Origin: Diphasiastrum complanatum
Taxonomy: Eukaryota > Streptophyta > Lycopodiopsida > Lycopodiales > Lycopodiaceae
Reading direction: 5' to 3'
DNA length: 64,000 nucleotides
Assembly: GCA_029204225.1 (NCBI GenBank)
Contig: CM055108.1
Location: forward strand, 7,164,613-7,228,612
Positions within the stretch are counted from its first letter, which is position 1. Each line of letters begins with the position of its first letter. Below, piece by piece: positions 45,450 through 57,121 of this stretch. A program made the translations under genes and the position numbers. The notes under the pieces are model-generated. The model had not been told where the DNA came from. It ran no database searches and was given only the letters and a program-made list of their open reading frames with translations.

Positions 45450-45452
<3 letters not shown>
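45189..45452 (-). repeat. 5' LTR of copia E
   Basis: 264 bases. On the minus strand it begins TGTTAGAAATCAATGATAAA and ends TCTGATTGTTAACA, with inverted TGTTA/TAACA ends. The outer end touches a TG microsatellite, so the insertion may have targeted, or seeded, that repeat. Confidence 0.82.

Positions 45453-45500
<48 letters not shown>
45453..45500. repeat. (TG)n microsatellite
   Basis: 24 uninterrupted TG units at the outer edge of the copia E LTR. Confidence 0.97.
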
Positions 45501-45501
<1 letters not shown>

Positions 45502-45632
45502 ATAGATGCGTGTCCATGTGTGCGTGCACATTTATCTATTTAATTTTTACAATGTGAAAATAAGAATTTGTTCATTTATCTATTCTTTAGGTTGTGAAAA
45601 TAAAATAATATCATTACAAAACACAGCTCTCA

Positions 45633-45775
45633 TTAGAGTGCACCTCTGCAGTGCATCTGCTGCACAGGTCCCACACCATCCAAGGGGAGAGAAATCTTTT
45701 TTCTGCCTTAGCCTCATTCATCACCATTGGATGAAGTGAGTCGAGCAGTGGAGGTTGCCCTGAGGTGCACTCATT
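45633..45775. repeat. MITE-like inverted repeat
   Basis: CATTAGAGTGCACCTC on the left and GAGGTGCACTCATTAGG on the right are near-perfect inverted complements about 140 bases apart. The interior also has CCATCCAA facing TTGGATG. A second half-copy of the right end (GAGTTGCACTCCTTAGG) is at about 45851-45867. No transposase inside. Confidence 0.6.
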
Positions 45776-47149
45776 AGGTAGAAACGCACACAAATATAAA
45801 ATATATATATGTGTGTGTATACATATATCTATTTATTCTCTTGGCTTGCCCTGAGTTGCACTCCTTAGGTACAACCACAAAACACACACATACATAAATT
45901 CTCATGAAATTGCAGCTTGCAAACTGCAAGCCCCAACCTTAGCAGCTTGCAACGGCATTGGGGACGGGGGTTGGCATTTGACGGGCCCTCATGTCCATTT
46001 AATACGGTCCATGACACAACCAGCAGGCAGCCTTTCACTGCAGAAATGCAAGGATGAAGGGTGGGGCGGGGCCTTCAACTTTGAAGCACGAGACACGTCA
46101 ATACGGCCTTTAGTGGTTCAAGTTTTGATGTCTGACACTTATTATTGTTATTAGTGAATCGTTTTTGAAGTTTGGTTGTCAGAGGGGAGATTTCTTTCTG
46201 ACTGGCGCCACTGAATGTCAAACTTTCAAGTCCACGAATTGACAATAAAGTCGCTGCCGGCTGTCACAGAGTCACATGGTCGGCCGGAGGGGCCCTGTCT
46301 TAAGAATTTAAATGGCACAAAGGTCACGTGGTACGCTCCCAAGAGATCATATGAGTTTGGACACCCAAAAAACAAAAACTCATGTGGCCAGGCCAATTCT
46401 TTATAATTAGTATGCCAGTTTTTCTTTTTAGATTCTATTGGTTTCAAAGTGTTTGGGATTCCTGGGAGAGAGTATACCGCACCCTCAGAGGGCGATGCGA
46501 TAGCCATCCACTCGTGGTGGGATGATTGTACTGCCGATCCCACCATTGGATGGCTTCTGCACCCTCACGTGAAGGTGTGGAATACACTGGGTCGGATTCT
46601 TGCATCTAAAAATGATTTATTGTAATCAAGATTCACAAATCTAAAACTTATAGTGTTAGCTTTGTGATAGGGGTAAGCTACTGCACAATTTCTCTGTAAG
46701 TGTTAATCTTAGATGAGTTTTAATTTTAAAAAGTCTAATCTTTAATTTTTGGATCCCAAAAAAAAAATTCGCATTTTTCACGGGCATGGCAAAGCTCCTT
46801 GCAATTTCTAGACTCACCTTGTTGTATTCTAGAATTTGTCCACTTCCATTCAATTAATGTCGGTTTACCCTCAAATTTCAACATGAAATTATCATGCTCA
46901 TGTCAAATTGGCTAGATGTAAGTTTTACCAAGTATCCTGAAAAATTCAGGCTCCCACAATATTTAACTTCCTACACGTATAGTATTTACTAAGCATTAAA
47001 ATTTTATAGAAAGAGAGTAAAGTTGTTTGGAAGTTAACATGCTTAAAATATTTATGAAATACATTTTAGATAAATAGAAACTATTCCATTCTCACACTTA
47101 ATTGGACATTCCTGAATAAAGTCCCTTTGTGGTGCAGATGCTACCTTCA
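45776..47149. other. Intergenic, apart from the MITE at 46475
   Basis: AT-rich sequence without a gene that I can support. A short TA/TG run lies near 45797-45830. Confidence 0.4.
46475..46600. repeat. MITE-like palindrome
   Basis: GCCATCCACTCGTGGTGGGA (about 46503) faces TCCCACCATTGGATGGC (about 46537), with outer GCACCCTC arms on both sides. It would fold as a long imperfect hairpin. The CCATCCAA core recurs in the element at 45633. Confidence 0.55.
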
Positions 47150-47790
47150 ACGTGTAGCATCTATTGAAGCCGCTATCAGCAAATACAACATACCAAGTGC
47201 ACTTTAAATGCTTTAATCAGCCCATAGATTGCCTTGTGAAGCTTTGCACTCTAGTCCCTCCCCTTGCTCAAAGCTAGGTGGTTGTCACATATAGGAATCG
47301 CAGTTGACACTTCTTCATCCTCAATTTTGGCATTTTAGTTGGTAGCCCTCAAGTGTACTTACATTGGTTAGCTTCACTCCTCTACATAAGGTGATTTTTC
47401 TACTAGATGCACTAACTATAGACTTTGTAATCCACTCATTCTTCACGATAACCTACAAAGAGACATCGATGGTCTAGAATCTAATATCTTATATTTCCCC
47501 TTAAGGACATGTGCAAAGGCTAAACATCCCAACACTTTTAAGCTCTCAAGTGTTCAAGCAAGGTTTTCTTTCAATCCATGCTTGCCTTGGCGTGACTGTC
47601 AAATGCATTTGTTGGAGATATCTTATGACAAATATTGCCTCACTAGGTGCAACTTTATCAATTGCATTTATTGAAAATCTTTTATGACAACAAACTATGA
47701 TCTATTTTTACATTCTAAGATTCCATTTTGCTAGGATGTGTAAGGCTGGTAGATCCTCATTTGAATCCATGTTCAACACATAAATTGTTG
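47150..47790 (-). pseudogene. Copia integrase scrap
   Basis: The minus strand gives TLESLKVLGCLAFAHV (about 47500-47560), the integrase C-terminal LRVFGCLAFAHV block. Further upstream on the same strand, CATCCTAGCAAAATGGAAT (about 47738-47756) is the remains of the SQQNGIxExKNR segment. Heavily decayed. Confidence 0.65.
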
Positions 47791-50342
47791 AATTTGATAC
47801 TCATATCGAGCCCATTTTCACAACTCAACAATCTTCTTTGATTCGACCCCATTATCACAACTCAACACTCTCATCCTCTTCCTTGTTTCAACCTAGACCA
47901 ATATTAGCACTATACCCTTTGCAAGCCTCCCCCAAATAAGCTAGCTTCTTGGGGCCACACATTATTTTGACCAAGTTTTTCACACCCATCATTGTTTGGA
48001 AAATATTGTCTTTGTTGTTATATGCAAATGCTATCTTCCGTTACTTAGTTTGGTATACCTCAAATCACTCCAAGTACATGAGCTCGGTAGATTCGTTCAA
48101 CAATTCATCCATCTCAAACTCTTTCTCACTGCCATCTATAACATAGAGCAAACTCCATACTTCTCCAAGACATCTCCATCTTCCAACTCCATGCCACTTA
48201 GCTCGATCCATCCAATTTCTTGATGATTCTCGAATCAATTATCACCTAGGAGTCAGCTGACATCTCAACTGAATCCTTACCAACCCAAAAAACATATCTA
48301 ATCAAAGAAAAAGGTGACAAAACGTGGTTTCCTTCATCGCCTCTATTCTGAGTAATACGGCACATCTTGACTAGCTGGGTACTACACCCAAATTTGTTGA
48401 TTGAAGCTGTGCATGGGCCCAACACCTTTTAAGGTACATAGCAAAACTTCAAAAGCAATCAATCAAAAACTGAATTGAATAAAACAAATGTTGACACCTC
48501 TAGGCTCTGTTACATAGTGATCAAAAAAATTTAGTATTGGATGAATCTTAGTTTCACTTTGATAAAAAAACTACGGTCTGAAAGATACCTGTTCGCTCAT
48601 AAATTTGCTACTTAACTACTCCTTTCAGTCCACTGTGACGTATCTAGCTGATTATATGCTGATTTGAATTGCTGCCCAACAACTTCTCATATCGGAATGC
48701 TCAGATTTTCAGAAATCTAATCCATTGAGCAAGAGCAAGGGCTGGAACCAGTTCATGGAACATTGTAGCAGTTCTTTCAAATTGAGGAAGCAATATTCCA
48801 ATTTGAAGACTTAATATAGGAAATAGAAGTTCAAAAGCTGTGTGGCTAGTATACTTTTGCAAGAGCCACAAGCAACGACTCAGCTTCTATCACAAGCACC
48901 TTATAACAAGCTATGTATTTTGTGAAAGTTAGATCAGCTCAACTTAGGGAATGATGAGATCAAGTTCAACATGCACTAATCTTTCACTTGCTACAAAATA
49001 GATTTGAAAGTAGCTCTGCAGGCTTGAAGTGCTATTTGGAGGGCTACATACAGTGATTATGATTCGATTAGCAAGCCAACAGTGGTTTACAAAAGCTACA
49101 GGCAAAATTACACTTTTAAGTATGCCCACAAAAGCAAATACAGAAATTACTTGCTAAAATAAAGTTAACTACTTTGGAGAAAACAAAGCAGAGCAAGAAT
49201 AAAGAATGCCGACAGTCTGATTGAATAGATTGAAGACTACGAAAATAGCTGTTCTGATAATAAATGTAAGTCAATCGATATAACTTTGCATAGGGACAAC
49301 ACATATTATAAAAAAATTGAGCTCAAATTCTACTCTGGACCATAAAACATGCCTCACTAGAATTGGAATGCCTGCTAATGTGTATCCAGCATGCACCAAT
49401 TAAGATACACAATAGATTCATCCTGCAATGCTATCATCGGTACATGAATACATTTGAGAAGCTCAAAAATTCTCACTCTACGTAGATCTGTTATAACTAT
49501 CTTTTCTGATACACCTGCAAAAATATACAATTCTGTTTCAGCAATAATCCTTATTTCCTCTGATGACAGAGATGAAGTCCTGTTGCAAGATTGCCGAAAT
49601 AATCAAATGATTTACGCACGCTACGTTGAATATCCAGAATCGTAATGTCGGTCGTGTACTGAGGACTAGTACTCCTCACTATGCAAACTTGAGGTTGTCT
49701 GAAGCTGGGTGCTGGATTAAATGTCGGAAAGGCTGCTCTGTAGTTGCAAAAACAGAGTAGACCATTGTCAAAGTAGAACCTTGATAGGGTCATCTTCCCT
49801 TTCCAGCAAAAGCTGTATGATATTCTGCTCCACGAGGAAAAATTGATCCTCTATCACTTGTGATAACAACAAAATGAGTAGTACCGAGGATCAGATGAAA
49901 GAAAACGAAACAATGAGCGTCGAACTGGAGCAATCTTCGGCTATATCTCATTCTGCAGCAATAAGGCATTCAAAGTGCCCTTACGTATGTAAAAATTCCT
50001 TGCAATAGCTTCACAAGAAAAAGGCAGGGAATAAAGTATTTGAGGGAAAGAATAGACCCAAGTATGTAGAACCATGCTGCCAGCAACTACTGACAACAAA
50101 AGAACTCTCACGGCAATGAATTCTGCAGCTCGACAACTTCCAGCTGCTGTGGTCGGTAAGAAATGGTTTAAAAACTGCTGCAAGAAAGGGTTGCAGTATA
50201 GAGTATATACAGAAAACATCATTTCTTAGTAGTAGTAGCAGAAAGATCTGACCAGGGTAGTCGCTTAGATATGGGCAAAGCTTATCAGCAAATAGCAGAT
50301 CAAGGATAGAAGCAAGCAGACAATACATATTGGGGATGTCTC
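47791..50342. other. Intergenic, likely including the 3' UTR of the oxidase gene at its right end
   Basis: No reliable coding frame. The first few hundred bases probably belong to the copia scrap. The stretch 49940-50342 immediately downstream of the oxidase stop is probably transcribed, but no clear polyadenylation signal could be fixed. Confidence 0.4.
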
Positions 50343-51959
50343 TTAGTAAGTCACAAGAACCCAAGTGGATCGTCCTGGGATTCCCTTGTGAACAGGAAAA
50401 AGCATGTAGTAACCCCTTGGAGCAAGCACTGCACTCTTGGGAGCTGAGCTGCTGACAGAATAGGTGTTACCATTAATGAACAGAGGCTGAGATACAGCGA
50501 GATTGAGCTGCCTCTGCCCTTGGGAGTAGGAGTGGGTGGTGAATGGAACACTGCAGAGAACAAGCTGGATGGGGGATGTCACATTTCCAGGCACAGAGAC
50601 ATCTATTGTGAAGTTGAAGCCATATCTCAGCACTGTAGGAGGATTGACAAAGCTAGGGCGCTGGAAATCATTGCTAGAGTCAAGATATGCTGGAGAGAAG
50701 GCTTCCACTCTGAGCTCCGTTGGGAAGGCACCAGTGAAGGTATAGTACTGGTGCGTATTGCTGCCTGCAATGAGAATTCTACCATCAGGAAGAAGATTTG
50801 CAGTAGAGTGATACACTCTTGGGATGGTGGAGGCTGCTTGCACGTCAAACTGTGAGGTGGAAGGGGTGAATATGACAGGATTCAATGCAGCATTTGATGC
50901 CGATCCCCATCCTTGCGATCCATTCTGTGCTCCGTTCACGATCAGCACTTGCCCTGTGGGGAGAAGCACCATATCCCCCATATTTCTCCTCATTGGCATA
51001 GTAAGCATCTCCCAGCTTGCATTATTTGAGGTTACAATCATCCTCCCACATGTCTGTGATGCTCCCAGCTGAGCAGGAGGATATGGAAAAGCAAACTTGT
51101 TTGATCCCCCACAAACCAACACTTCCGCAACCGAGAAATCATTGGCATTGTCTAGTGGCAGCAGCACTGAGCTCCCTGCACAGGGATAGTTGCGAGGCTC
51201 GCCAGGGATGGTGGGATACTTCCTCAGAACAGTGTTGGTGAAGTAATTCAGCAGGATAGAGTCTCTGTTTGCAAAAACATACAAATTGTTATCAGGAAGC
51301 AGATAGACAAATGGATAGTAGTTGTCATTGTATTCATCATTCGTGTCATGGAGAAACTGCAGGTCAAACTGCCCAAGTCCTTGATCCGGCACAAATTCAT
51401 AGGAGAAGACATTTCTTCCTCCTATGGTGATGATCCGACCATCAGGCAGCAGCTGATTGCTCGCATACCATCGCCCAGCAAGCATTTCCTTTTCTGATTC
51501 AACCCAGTCGCATGCTCCCCCAGGTGGGCATGGCGAGAAATACCTCACCTTCTTGAAGCCCTCGTTGTCTCCTCCAGTTTGCATTAGAGTGCCATTTGGA
51601 AGGAATGCTCCCGAACTGCACCAGGTGTCTGTGAAGATGAATAGAGGGCGGACAGTGTTGCTGGCTATGTCGAAGAGAACAGAATGGGCAGAACAGTCGT
51701 GGGTGGAGACTAGATCTTTGGGGTTGTCTCGGCAGACCCCGTTAGTGAGGTTGATCTCCGATGGGCCGATGTTAGTTCTGTCCAGGAAGATGACGGTGTT
51801 GACATGTGTGAGTGCTGTGTGCATAGACGCAATGCCTGCATTCTCAATGAGTATGTCAAATCTGCCGGGCTGCGCCATCGCCGCTTGGCTCACAGCTAGC
51901 ATCAGTAGTACAAAAGCTAACCCGTTGCCGCCTCCCATCATCTCTTCTAGCGGATTCAA
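50343..51959 (-). CDS. Glyoxal/galactose-oxidase family protein (aldehyde oxidase GLOX type), secreted copper-radical oxidase
   Basis: A 538-codon intronless frame from the ATG at 51959; an alternative Met is residue 7. Residues 8-30 (GGGNGLAFVLLMLAVSQAAM) look like a signal peptide, so the enzyme should be apoplastic. The N-terminal Glyoxal_oxid_N seven-bladed propeller runs to about residue 420 with Kelch-like LLPDGR repeats, followed by the C-terminal DUF1929 Ig-like domain. All copper-radical ligands are in place: Cys114 in TDTWCSSG, which would cross-link to Tyr165 in GRWYASNQ; Tyr383-His384 in RVYHSTANLLPDGR; His476 in VPFTTHSYSQGQR. Such enzymes oxidise aldehydes or alcohols to acids or aldehydes with release of H2O2, acting on walls or in pollen/defence in plants. 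The length is typical. Several N-glycosylation sequons (NLT, NGT, NAS, NFT) suit secretion. It looks intact and functional and is isolated among retroelements. Confidence 0.95.
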   Translation of the reverse strand: MNPLEEMMGGGNGLAFVLLMLAVSQAAMAQPGRFDILIENAGIASMHTALTHVNTVIFLDRTNIGPSEINLTNGVCRDNPKDLVSTHDCSAHSVLFDIASNTVRPLFIFTDTWCSSGAFLPNGTLMQTGGDNEGFKKVRYFSPCPPGGACDWVESEKEMLAGRWYASNQLLPDGRIITIGGRNVFSYEFVPDQGLGQFDLQFLHDTNDEYNDNYYPFVYLLPDNNLYVFANRDSILLNYFTNTVLRKYPTIPGEPRNYPCAGSSVLLPLDNANDFSVAEVLVCGGSNKFAFPYPPAQLGASQTCGRMIVTSNNASWEMLTMPMRRNMGDMVLLPTGQVLIVNGAQNGSQGWGSASNAALNPVIFTPSTSQFDVQAASTIPRVYHSTANLLPDGRILIAGSNTHQYYTFTGAFPTELRVEAFSPAYLDSSNDFQRPSFVNPPTVLRYGFNFTIDVSVPGNVTSPIQLVLCSVPFTTHSYSQGQRQLNLAVSQPLFINGNTYSVSSSAPKSAVLAPRGYYMLFPVHKGIPGRSTWVLVTY

Positions 51960-53137
51960 CTGACGATTGTCAGGTAAGGCAGCCCAGAATTAGATTTGAT
52001 CCTTGAAAAAAAAAGTACAATGCTATCTCCACAAGTCAGTGAGGGAAAGTTAGACAATGCCTGACAGACAAAGCAAGCAACGGATGGAAATAAAGCATAA
52101 GCTTGTTAACAGTAGAGCCCGTTGATGATCGTGGATTGAAGGATGAGCAATTTGAAGTCCGAATTATTTGAAATATCGATCTTGCATTGAAATGGACTGG
52201 CTAAACTTCCGATAAACAATGTGCTGAAATAGAAGTGGAGGTTGAAGCGCTCACTCAACACACTATTTGCACTACTATCACAGAGTTCAGACGCTCAAAT
52301 GCTGAATGAGTTCAACCCATTTACATCAAGAGTTTGTATCATGGAGCTATAAAATTAGAACCAATCCGTGAGACAGCGTAGTAGCTAGCTAGCCCTGTTG
52401 GATATAAGACTGGGTCCTCAACAGAGAGTCCAAGAGTAGACAAAGCTTTCAAGAAACAACGCGTTCTTAATACATTGAGAGAGCTAGCTCAAAGGTTAGG
52501 AAGGACTGAAATAGCCATCACAGCAACTGTACTGGGTGTGGAAATGTGGAGCAGCTAGCATGGCTGTCTGGTAGGCAACTTCTCTCCAGCTCAATGCTAA
52601 AAGGATCGTTCATCCACAGTGCACACTAGCATTAAACAAGACCATGGAGACCATGATGGATGGATGGATGGCAGCACAGTTTGACACGACACGACAGTCG
52701 TGAGAAGCTGCTCCGAGCCTCCTCCGAGAGAGATAAGACTTATAGCTTTACTCTTCTTCCTCTTTCACGTTTGTTCTCTTTTCTTTCTTTCTTCTTCTTC
52801 GTCTTCGCTTTGCTTTGCCTTTGCTTCTGGCTTTGGTTTTGGTGTGTCTTTCGGTAACGGGAAAAGAAGAGGAAGAAGGATCGAACGTGTTGCTACAATT
52901 GCGGCTTCTGCTTGTGCTTAGTTGGCAAGCAGTCACCATCCCTAGGCCATTGTGCACTTTGCTGGGTTTGAGGCCATTAAACAAATACATGTAGAAATTG
53001 GGTTAAAAAGTACAAATGAATACTTAATAGGAAAAGACTCATACTAGCTAGTAGCAACAACTTATGGCCAATTCATACTAGTGACAAGTATGATTGTTGG
53101 CCCCCTTTTACTTGAGCTACATTTTTTTTTGCATTGG
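51960..53137. other. Upstream region of the oxidase gene
   Basis: This should hold the promoter and 5' UTR of the oxidase (minus). I see no convincing TATA box on that strand. A (GATG)4-like run lies at about 52655-52671, and a long pyrimidine-rich stretch at 52750-52830 is open in the plus strand but Phe/Leu/Cys-rich and probably not coding. Confidence 0.4.
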
Positions 53138-53290
53138 CAAGTGATATGACACCCAACACCCTGTTTTAGAGTCACGTTACTACGTGTTACTGGACTGCTA
53201 CAAGTGTTACTATGTTGGGTTACTATGTGTTAGTGGATTCGCTACAAGTGAGATAACACCCAAAACTCTCTTTCCGAGTGGAGTTACATA
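53138..53290. repeat. Degenerate tandem duplication, ~105 bases
   Basis: CAAGTGATATGACACCCAA and CAAGTGAGATAACACCCAA start two adjacent similar stretches, with TGTTACTGGACTGCTACAA matched by TGTTAGTGGATTCGCTACAA. It may belong to the outer LTR of copia F. Confidence 0.5.
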
Positions 53291-53686
53291 GTTGAGAATA
53301 CAGTTTAAAAATCCGACCGAATCAATCACCACAGCACAACGTCGAGTGCAATAAAACAAGACAACAAAATTACTCTCCCACAAACTGTATATTCACACTG
53401 ATAAGCAAGTACAAAGATAAAGTTGCTTAAGAGCACTCAAAGGGCTCGTAAAAGAAAGATGGCCCAATAATTCTAGAACTGAGCCCACGGGGTGCCGTCG
53501 AAATTAGAAATCACTATATAAGTCGATCATTGCTATTTTAACTCTCTCCCTCAATGATCAACGTCTCTCTTTATTTTAAAGTTTACTCTATTCATGGAAC
53601 ATACCTCCATGATAGTATCATAAGTAAAGGCTTTGTACATAACCAGATCTAAGCCAAGTTTGGCTCTCAAAGTTTCAAACTTTTCT

Positions 53687-55007
53687 TTATTTAAAACTTT
53701 CGTAAGCAGCTTGCAATAACTTAGAACAGTGTGCAATACTTATATCTTCATATTGTAGCTTTTCACGCACAAAGTGATATTTTATCTCAATATGTTTTGT
53801 TCTCGCGTGAAAGACAATATTCTTAGCCAATTGTATCCCACTTTGACTGTCACAGAAAATAACAATAGGATGTACCTGCTTCATGCCAATCTCACGTAAC
53901 AACTTACGCAGCCAAATAGCTTCTTGAGTGGCAGAACTTAACGCTTTATATTCAGCTTCTGTAGAAGAAAGAGAAATAGTGTCTTGCTTCTTGCTAGACC
54001 ATGAAAAACAACCGCTACCAAAATTGAAGGCATAACCTGTTGTTGACTTTCTATCATCTACATTTCTTGCCCAATCAGCGTCAACATAACCTTGCAACTT
54101 AGGTAAAGCACTTTGTCTTTTGTAGACCAGGCCAAGGTTAGGTGTACCTTTCACATACCTCAAAATCCTTTTCGTAGCTTTCCAATGATCCATGGTGGGT
54201 GATGACATGAATTGGCTAATCAAACTTACAGCATAGCAGATATCAGGACGTGTAGTCGTAAGATAGATCAAACTCCCAACTAGTTGACGAAATAAAATAG
54301 CATCAACATGTGCACTATCATCAACACGAGATAATTTTTTACAAGCTTCGCAAGGGGTGATAGAAGGTTTGCACTTTGTCATGCAAAATCTCTCTAATAT
54401 CTCGTGCACATACTTGTTTTGACATAACCTGATATCATTGCCAGTTTGCCATACTTCAACACCCAAGCAATAGTGCATAAGATCTAAATCTGTCATTTCA
54501 AATTGCTTGCATAAGTTGGCTTTGATAGAATGAATGAGATTCTTATCATTAACCGTGATAATAATATCATCAACATAAAGTACAATCAAGGCAATGCTAT
54601 CTTCGTTTATAAGAACATAAAGATTTCTTGAATTTGTTCTTACAAACTCATGAGAAAGAAAGTAATCGTCAATGCATCCATACCATGCGCGTGGCGCTTG
54701 CTTAAGGCCATAAAGTGCTTTGCGTAGCTTGCACAACTTATGTTCTTGTCCTTTTGCCATAAAGCCCTGTGGTTGGACCATGTAAATTTCTTCCTCTAAG
54801 TCACCATTCAAAAATGCGGACTTCACATACATTTGATGGATCTTCCACCCAAAATGAGATGCTAAGGCAATGATAAGACGTAGCGTAGTCCACTGGAGCA
54901 AATGTTTCTTCATAGTCAATTCCTTTATTTTGCTCATAACCCTTCACTACTAGGTGTGCCTTATGCTTTGTTATCGTGTCATCTGCATGAAACTTTGTTT
55001 TAAACAC
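53687..55007 (-). pseudogene. Copia F reverse transcriptase and RNase H
   Basis: [20 protein letters not shown] and [12 protein letters not shown] begin RT (55007-54850). A frame change follows, then a long open frame of 416 codons: [30 protein letters not shown], the active site LYVDDIIIT, VGSLIYLTTTRPDICYAVS, then RNase H YVDADWARNVDDRKSTTGY, ISLSSTEAEYKALSSATQEA and IFCDSQSGIQLAKN. Near the end ADILTK is replaced by a frameshifted ISIAHCSKLLQA. Active-site residues are intact; only the frame breaks make it a pseudogene. Confidence 0.9.
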
Positions 55008-55458
55008 CTATTTGTTGTCAATGGGTTTCTTTCCAAGTGGTAGATCAACTAACTCCCATGTATCATGCCTATGGATGGACTCCATCTCCTCTTCCATTGC
55101 CCTTTGCCACTCTTTGTGATTCTTTGCCTCATCAAAGGTTGATGGCTCTGGACACTTTAAAATGTCACTCATTAGGGCATAGTTCACATGATAGCGATCG
55201 GGTTACTTCATTTCCCGCGTTGATCTTCTCACTTCTTCTTGTGTGCTAGATCCTGGTTGATTTAGCTTTGCGTTCTTCATAATCTTTTCATACCATTTTG
55301 GTATCTTAGACTCAGGTGATACACTTCGTGGAGAGAATGTGTCAAGGAGTGTCCAAGTAATGTCTCTTACTTCCAACCGGTTTCTCCTTTGTTGCTCCTA
55401 TCGACAAGTACCTTCCCCTAAGCTCTTGGATAGGTGGTGTCTTCTCATACTCACCCTC

Positions 55459-56700
55459 TCAATCTTTGTCTTCGTGTGCATCATCCTGTGGAGCATCTTC
55501 TTCATCTTCTTCTTCCAAGATTGTGGGAAGTCTTTTGATGCTTTCATCACCTGCATAGTCTTCATCATCAATTTTTGGATTTATTCTTGTAAATGCTTCT
55601 TCGGGAATCACATTTGGAACTGCAAATGTAGGACTCTTGTTTTGCAAGAACGTTGCCGCACTGCATGCTTCCAATCAAAGTGAATCGATTAAGCCCATTT
55701 GCTTCATCATGGAGTGTGCACTCTCCATAATAGTCATGTTTTTCCTTTCAACTACACCATTACTATGCGGCGTGTGTGATTGTGTGAATTGTCTTTTGAT
55801 GCCGTGTTCCTTGCAAAAGTCCTCAAAATCATCAGATTTTTATTCGCCCCCTCTATCTGATCTTAGCACTTTGATGCGTGCATCCAATTGGTTCTCTACT
55901 AAAGCCTTAAACTCCTTGAAACGAGCAAAAGCATCAGATTTCTTCTTCAAGAAATAAATCCATGTCCTCCTAGAGTAATCATCTATGAAAGTCATAAAAT
56001 AATAGGCTTTCCCCATCAACATGGTCTTCATTGGGCTGCACAGGTCATTGTGAATAAGTTCCAGTGGTTTCTTAGCTCTTGCAACTCCACCTTTCTTGAA
56101 TGTCTCCATGTGATGTTTTCCCATAACGCATCTTTCACATATGGCGTGATGATCATCCTCTAATGCTGGTAATCATGTTACCATTTTCAACTTCACCATC
56201 AATCTCAAGCTCCCATGGTTCAAGTGACCAAGTCTTCTGTGCCACAACTCAGATTGTGATGTTGTTGAGATATCCAAACCATATTCTCCTGGTTTTGCAG
56301 CATCCAATTTATAAAGGCCACAATTACTATCTCGATAACCTTTTGCTACCACCTTATGGTTGTGGTCCATGTCTTTCATTAGGCATCCATCCTGGACAAA
56401 TTCAACCTTAAGATATTGATTTGTCATCACACCAACAGAAAGCAAACTCTTTTTGAGTCCAGAAACATAAAGCACATTAGGGATATTCTTGATTTTACCA
56501 TCAAAAAACTATACAGGTACATTGCCAACACCATGTATTTGGCATTCCTTCCCATTGGCTTGTGTGACCTTGCCCCCATCATGAATTGGCGAGAATTTTT
56601 CAAACCAATCGCGTTTCCTGGTCATATGCCTTGTGGTGCCTGAATCTATGAACCATCTGTCATGTGCCAAATCTAAGCAATTAGCAATTACAATGGAAGT
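55459..56700 (-). pseudogene. Copia F protease end and integrase
   Basis: RWFIDSGTTRHMTRKRDWFE (about 56640) is the protease site, with DSGT in place of DSGA. Pre-integrase SELWHRRLGHLNHGSLRLM, integrase LELIHNDLCSPMKTMLMGKA and IKVLRSDRGGE, then after a stop the QQNGVxERKN region (antisense near 55750). An acidic linker (DDEDYAGDESIKRLPTILEE) precedes RT. Multiple stops. Confidence 0.85.
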
Positions 56701-57118
56701 AAAGCTAAGAGCAAGAAAAAAGCAAAGCATTCAAGATAGCATATCCATAGAAAGCTAGAAACACAAGGATCTTCATAGAATCTCAATAGAAATGAAAGAA
56801 AGAGTACAATCAATGGAAATGGGACATGGATTCATGTAGATAAGGCACATGAGACCTAACATTGGAAATCCCCATAGCTCATATTCACAAGGAGGAAGCA
56901 AGAAGCTCTCACTTGCAAATGAGCCAAAAGATTCACAAAATGATGTCTCTTTCCTAGTTATAGACAATGCTCTTACTTAACTTAACTATCTTGAGGAATA
57001 GTTAGCCCTTGTTAAGTATTATTCAAACTACATTAGGCCCTTATTGGCCTATTATCCTTATTAGTTACTCTAAAGGGCCTAAAGAGGGAACCGCCTTGTT
57101 CTTAAGTACATGACACTC
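56700..57118 (-). repeat. Probable 3' LTR of gypsy 2 (outer end cut by copia F)
   Basis: Directly after a purine tract (minus strand AAGTAGGGAGAG, 57119-57130) the sequence starts TGTCATGTACTTAAGAACAA and runs leftwards about 420 bases without coding content, until the copia F protease homology begins. The second LTR is not in the window, so this rests on the tract and TG start alone. Confidence 0.55.
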
Positions 57119-57121
57119 TCC

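Larger units (their letters stand above)
41941..45452 (-). mobile_element. Ty1/copia element E, truncated before RT
   Basis: Minus-strand element with 5' LTR (45189-45452), primer site, leader with tandem repeats, Gag, protease tail and integrase. It stops near 41945, in the linker to RT. No 3' LTR. Confidence 0.87.
53545..56700 (-). mobile_element. Ty1/copia element F, gag missing
   Basis: Minus-strand order: protease (56650), pre-integrase, integrase (56124-55840), acidic linker, RT/RNase H (55007-53687). It is truncated at the protease, where it meets the gypsy 2 LTR. The 3' LTR probably occupies part of 53200-53545 but its ends are not clear; a GAGGGAGAGAG purine tract is at about 53544-53554. 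Confidence 0.85.

Noticed and set aside
50520-51963. Plus-strand frames opposite the oxidase gene
   Set aside because: Antisense shadows of a strongly supported minus-strand gene.
52660-52921. Small Phe/Leu/Cys-rich proteins on the plus strand
   Set aside because: Composition comes from a pyrimidine-rich stretch upstream of the oxidase gene; no domain or conserved start.
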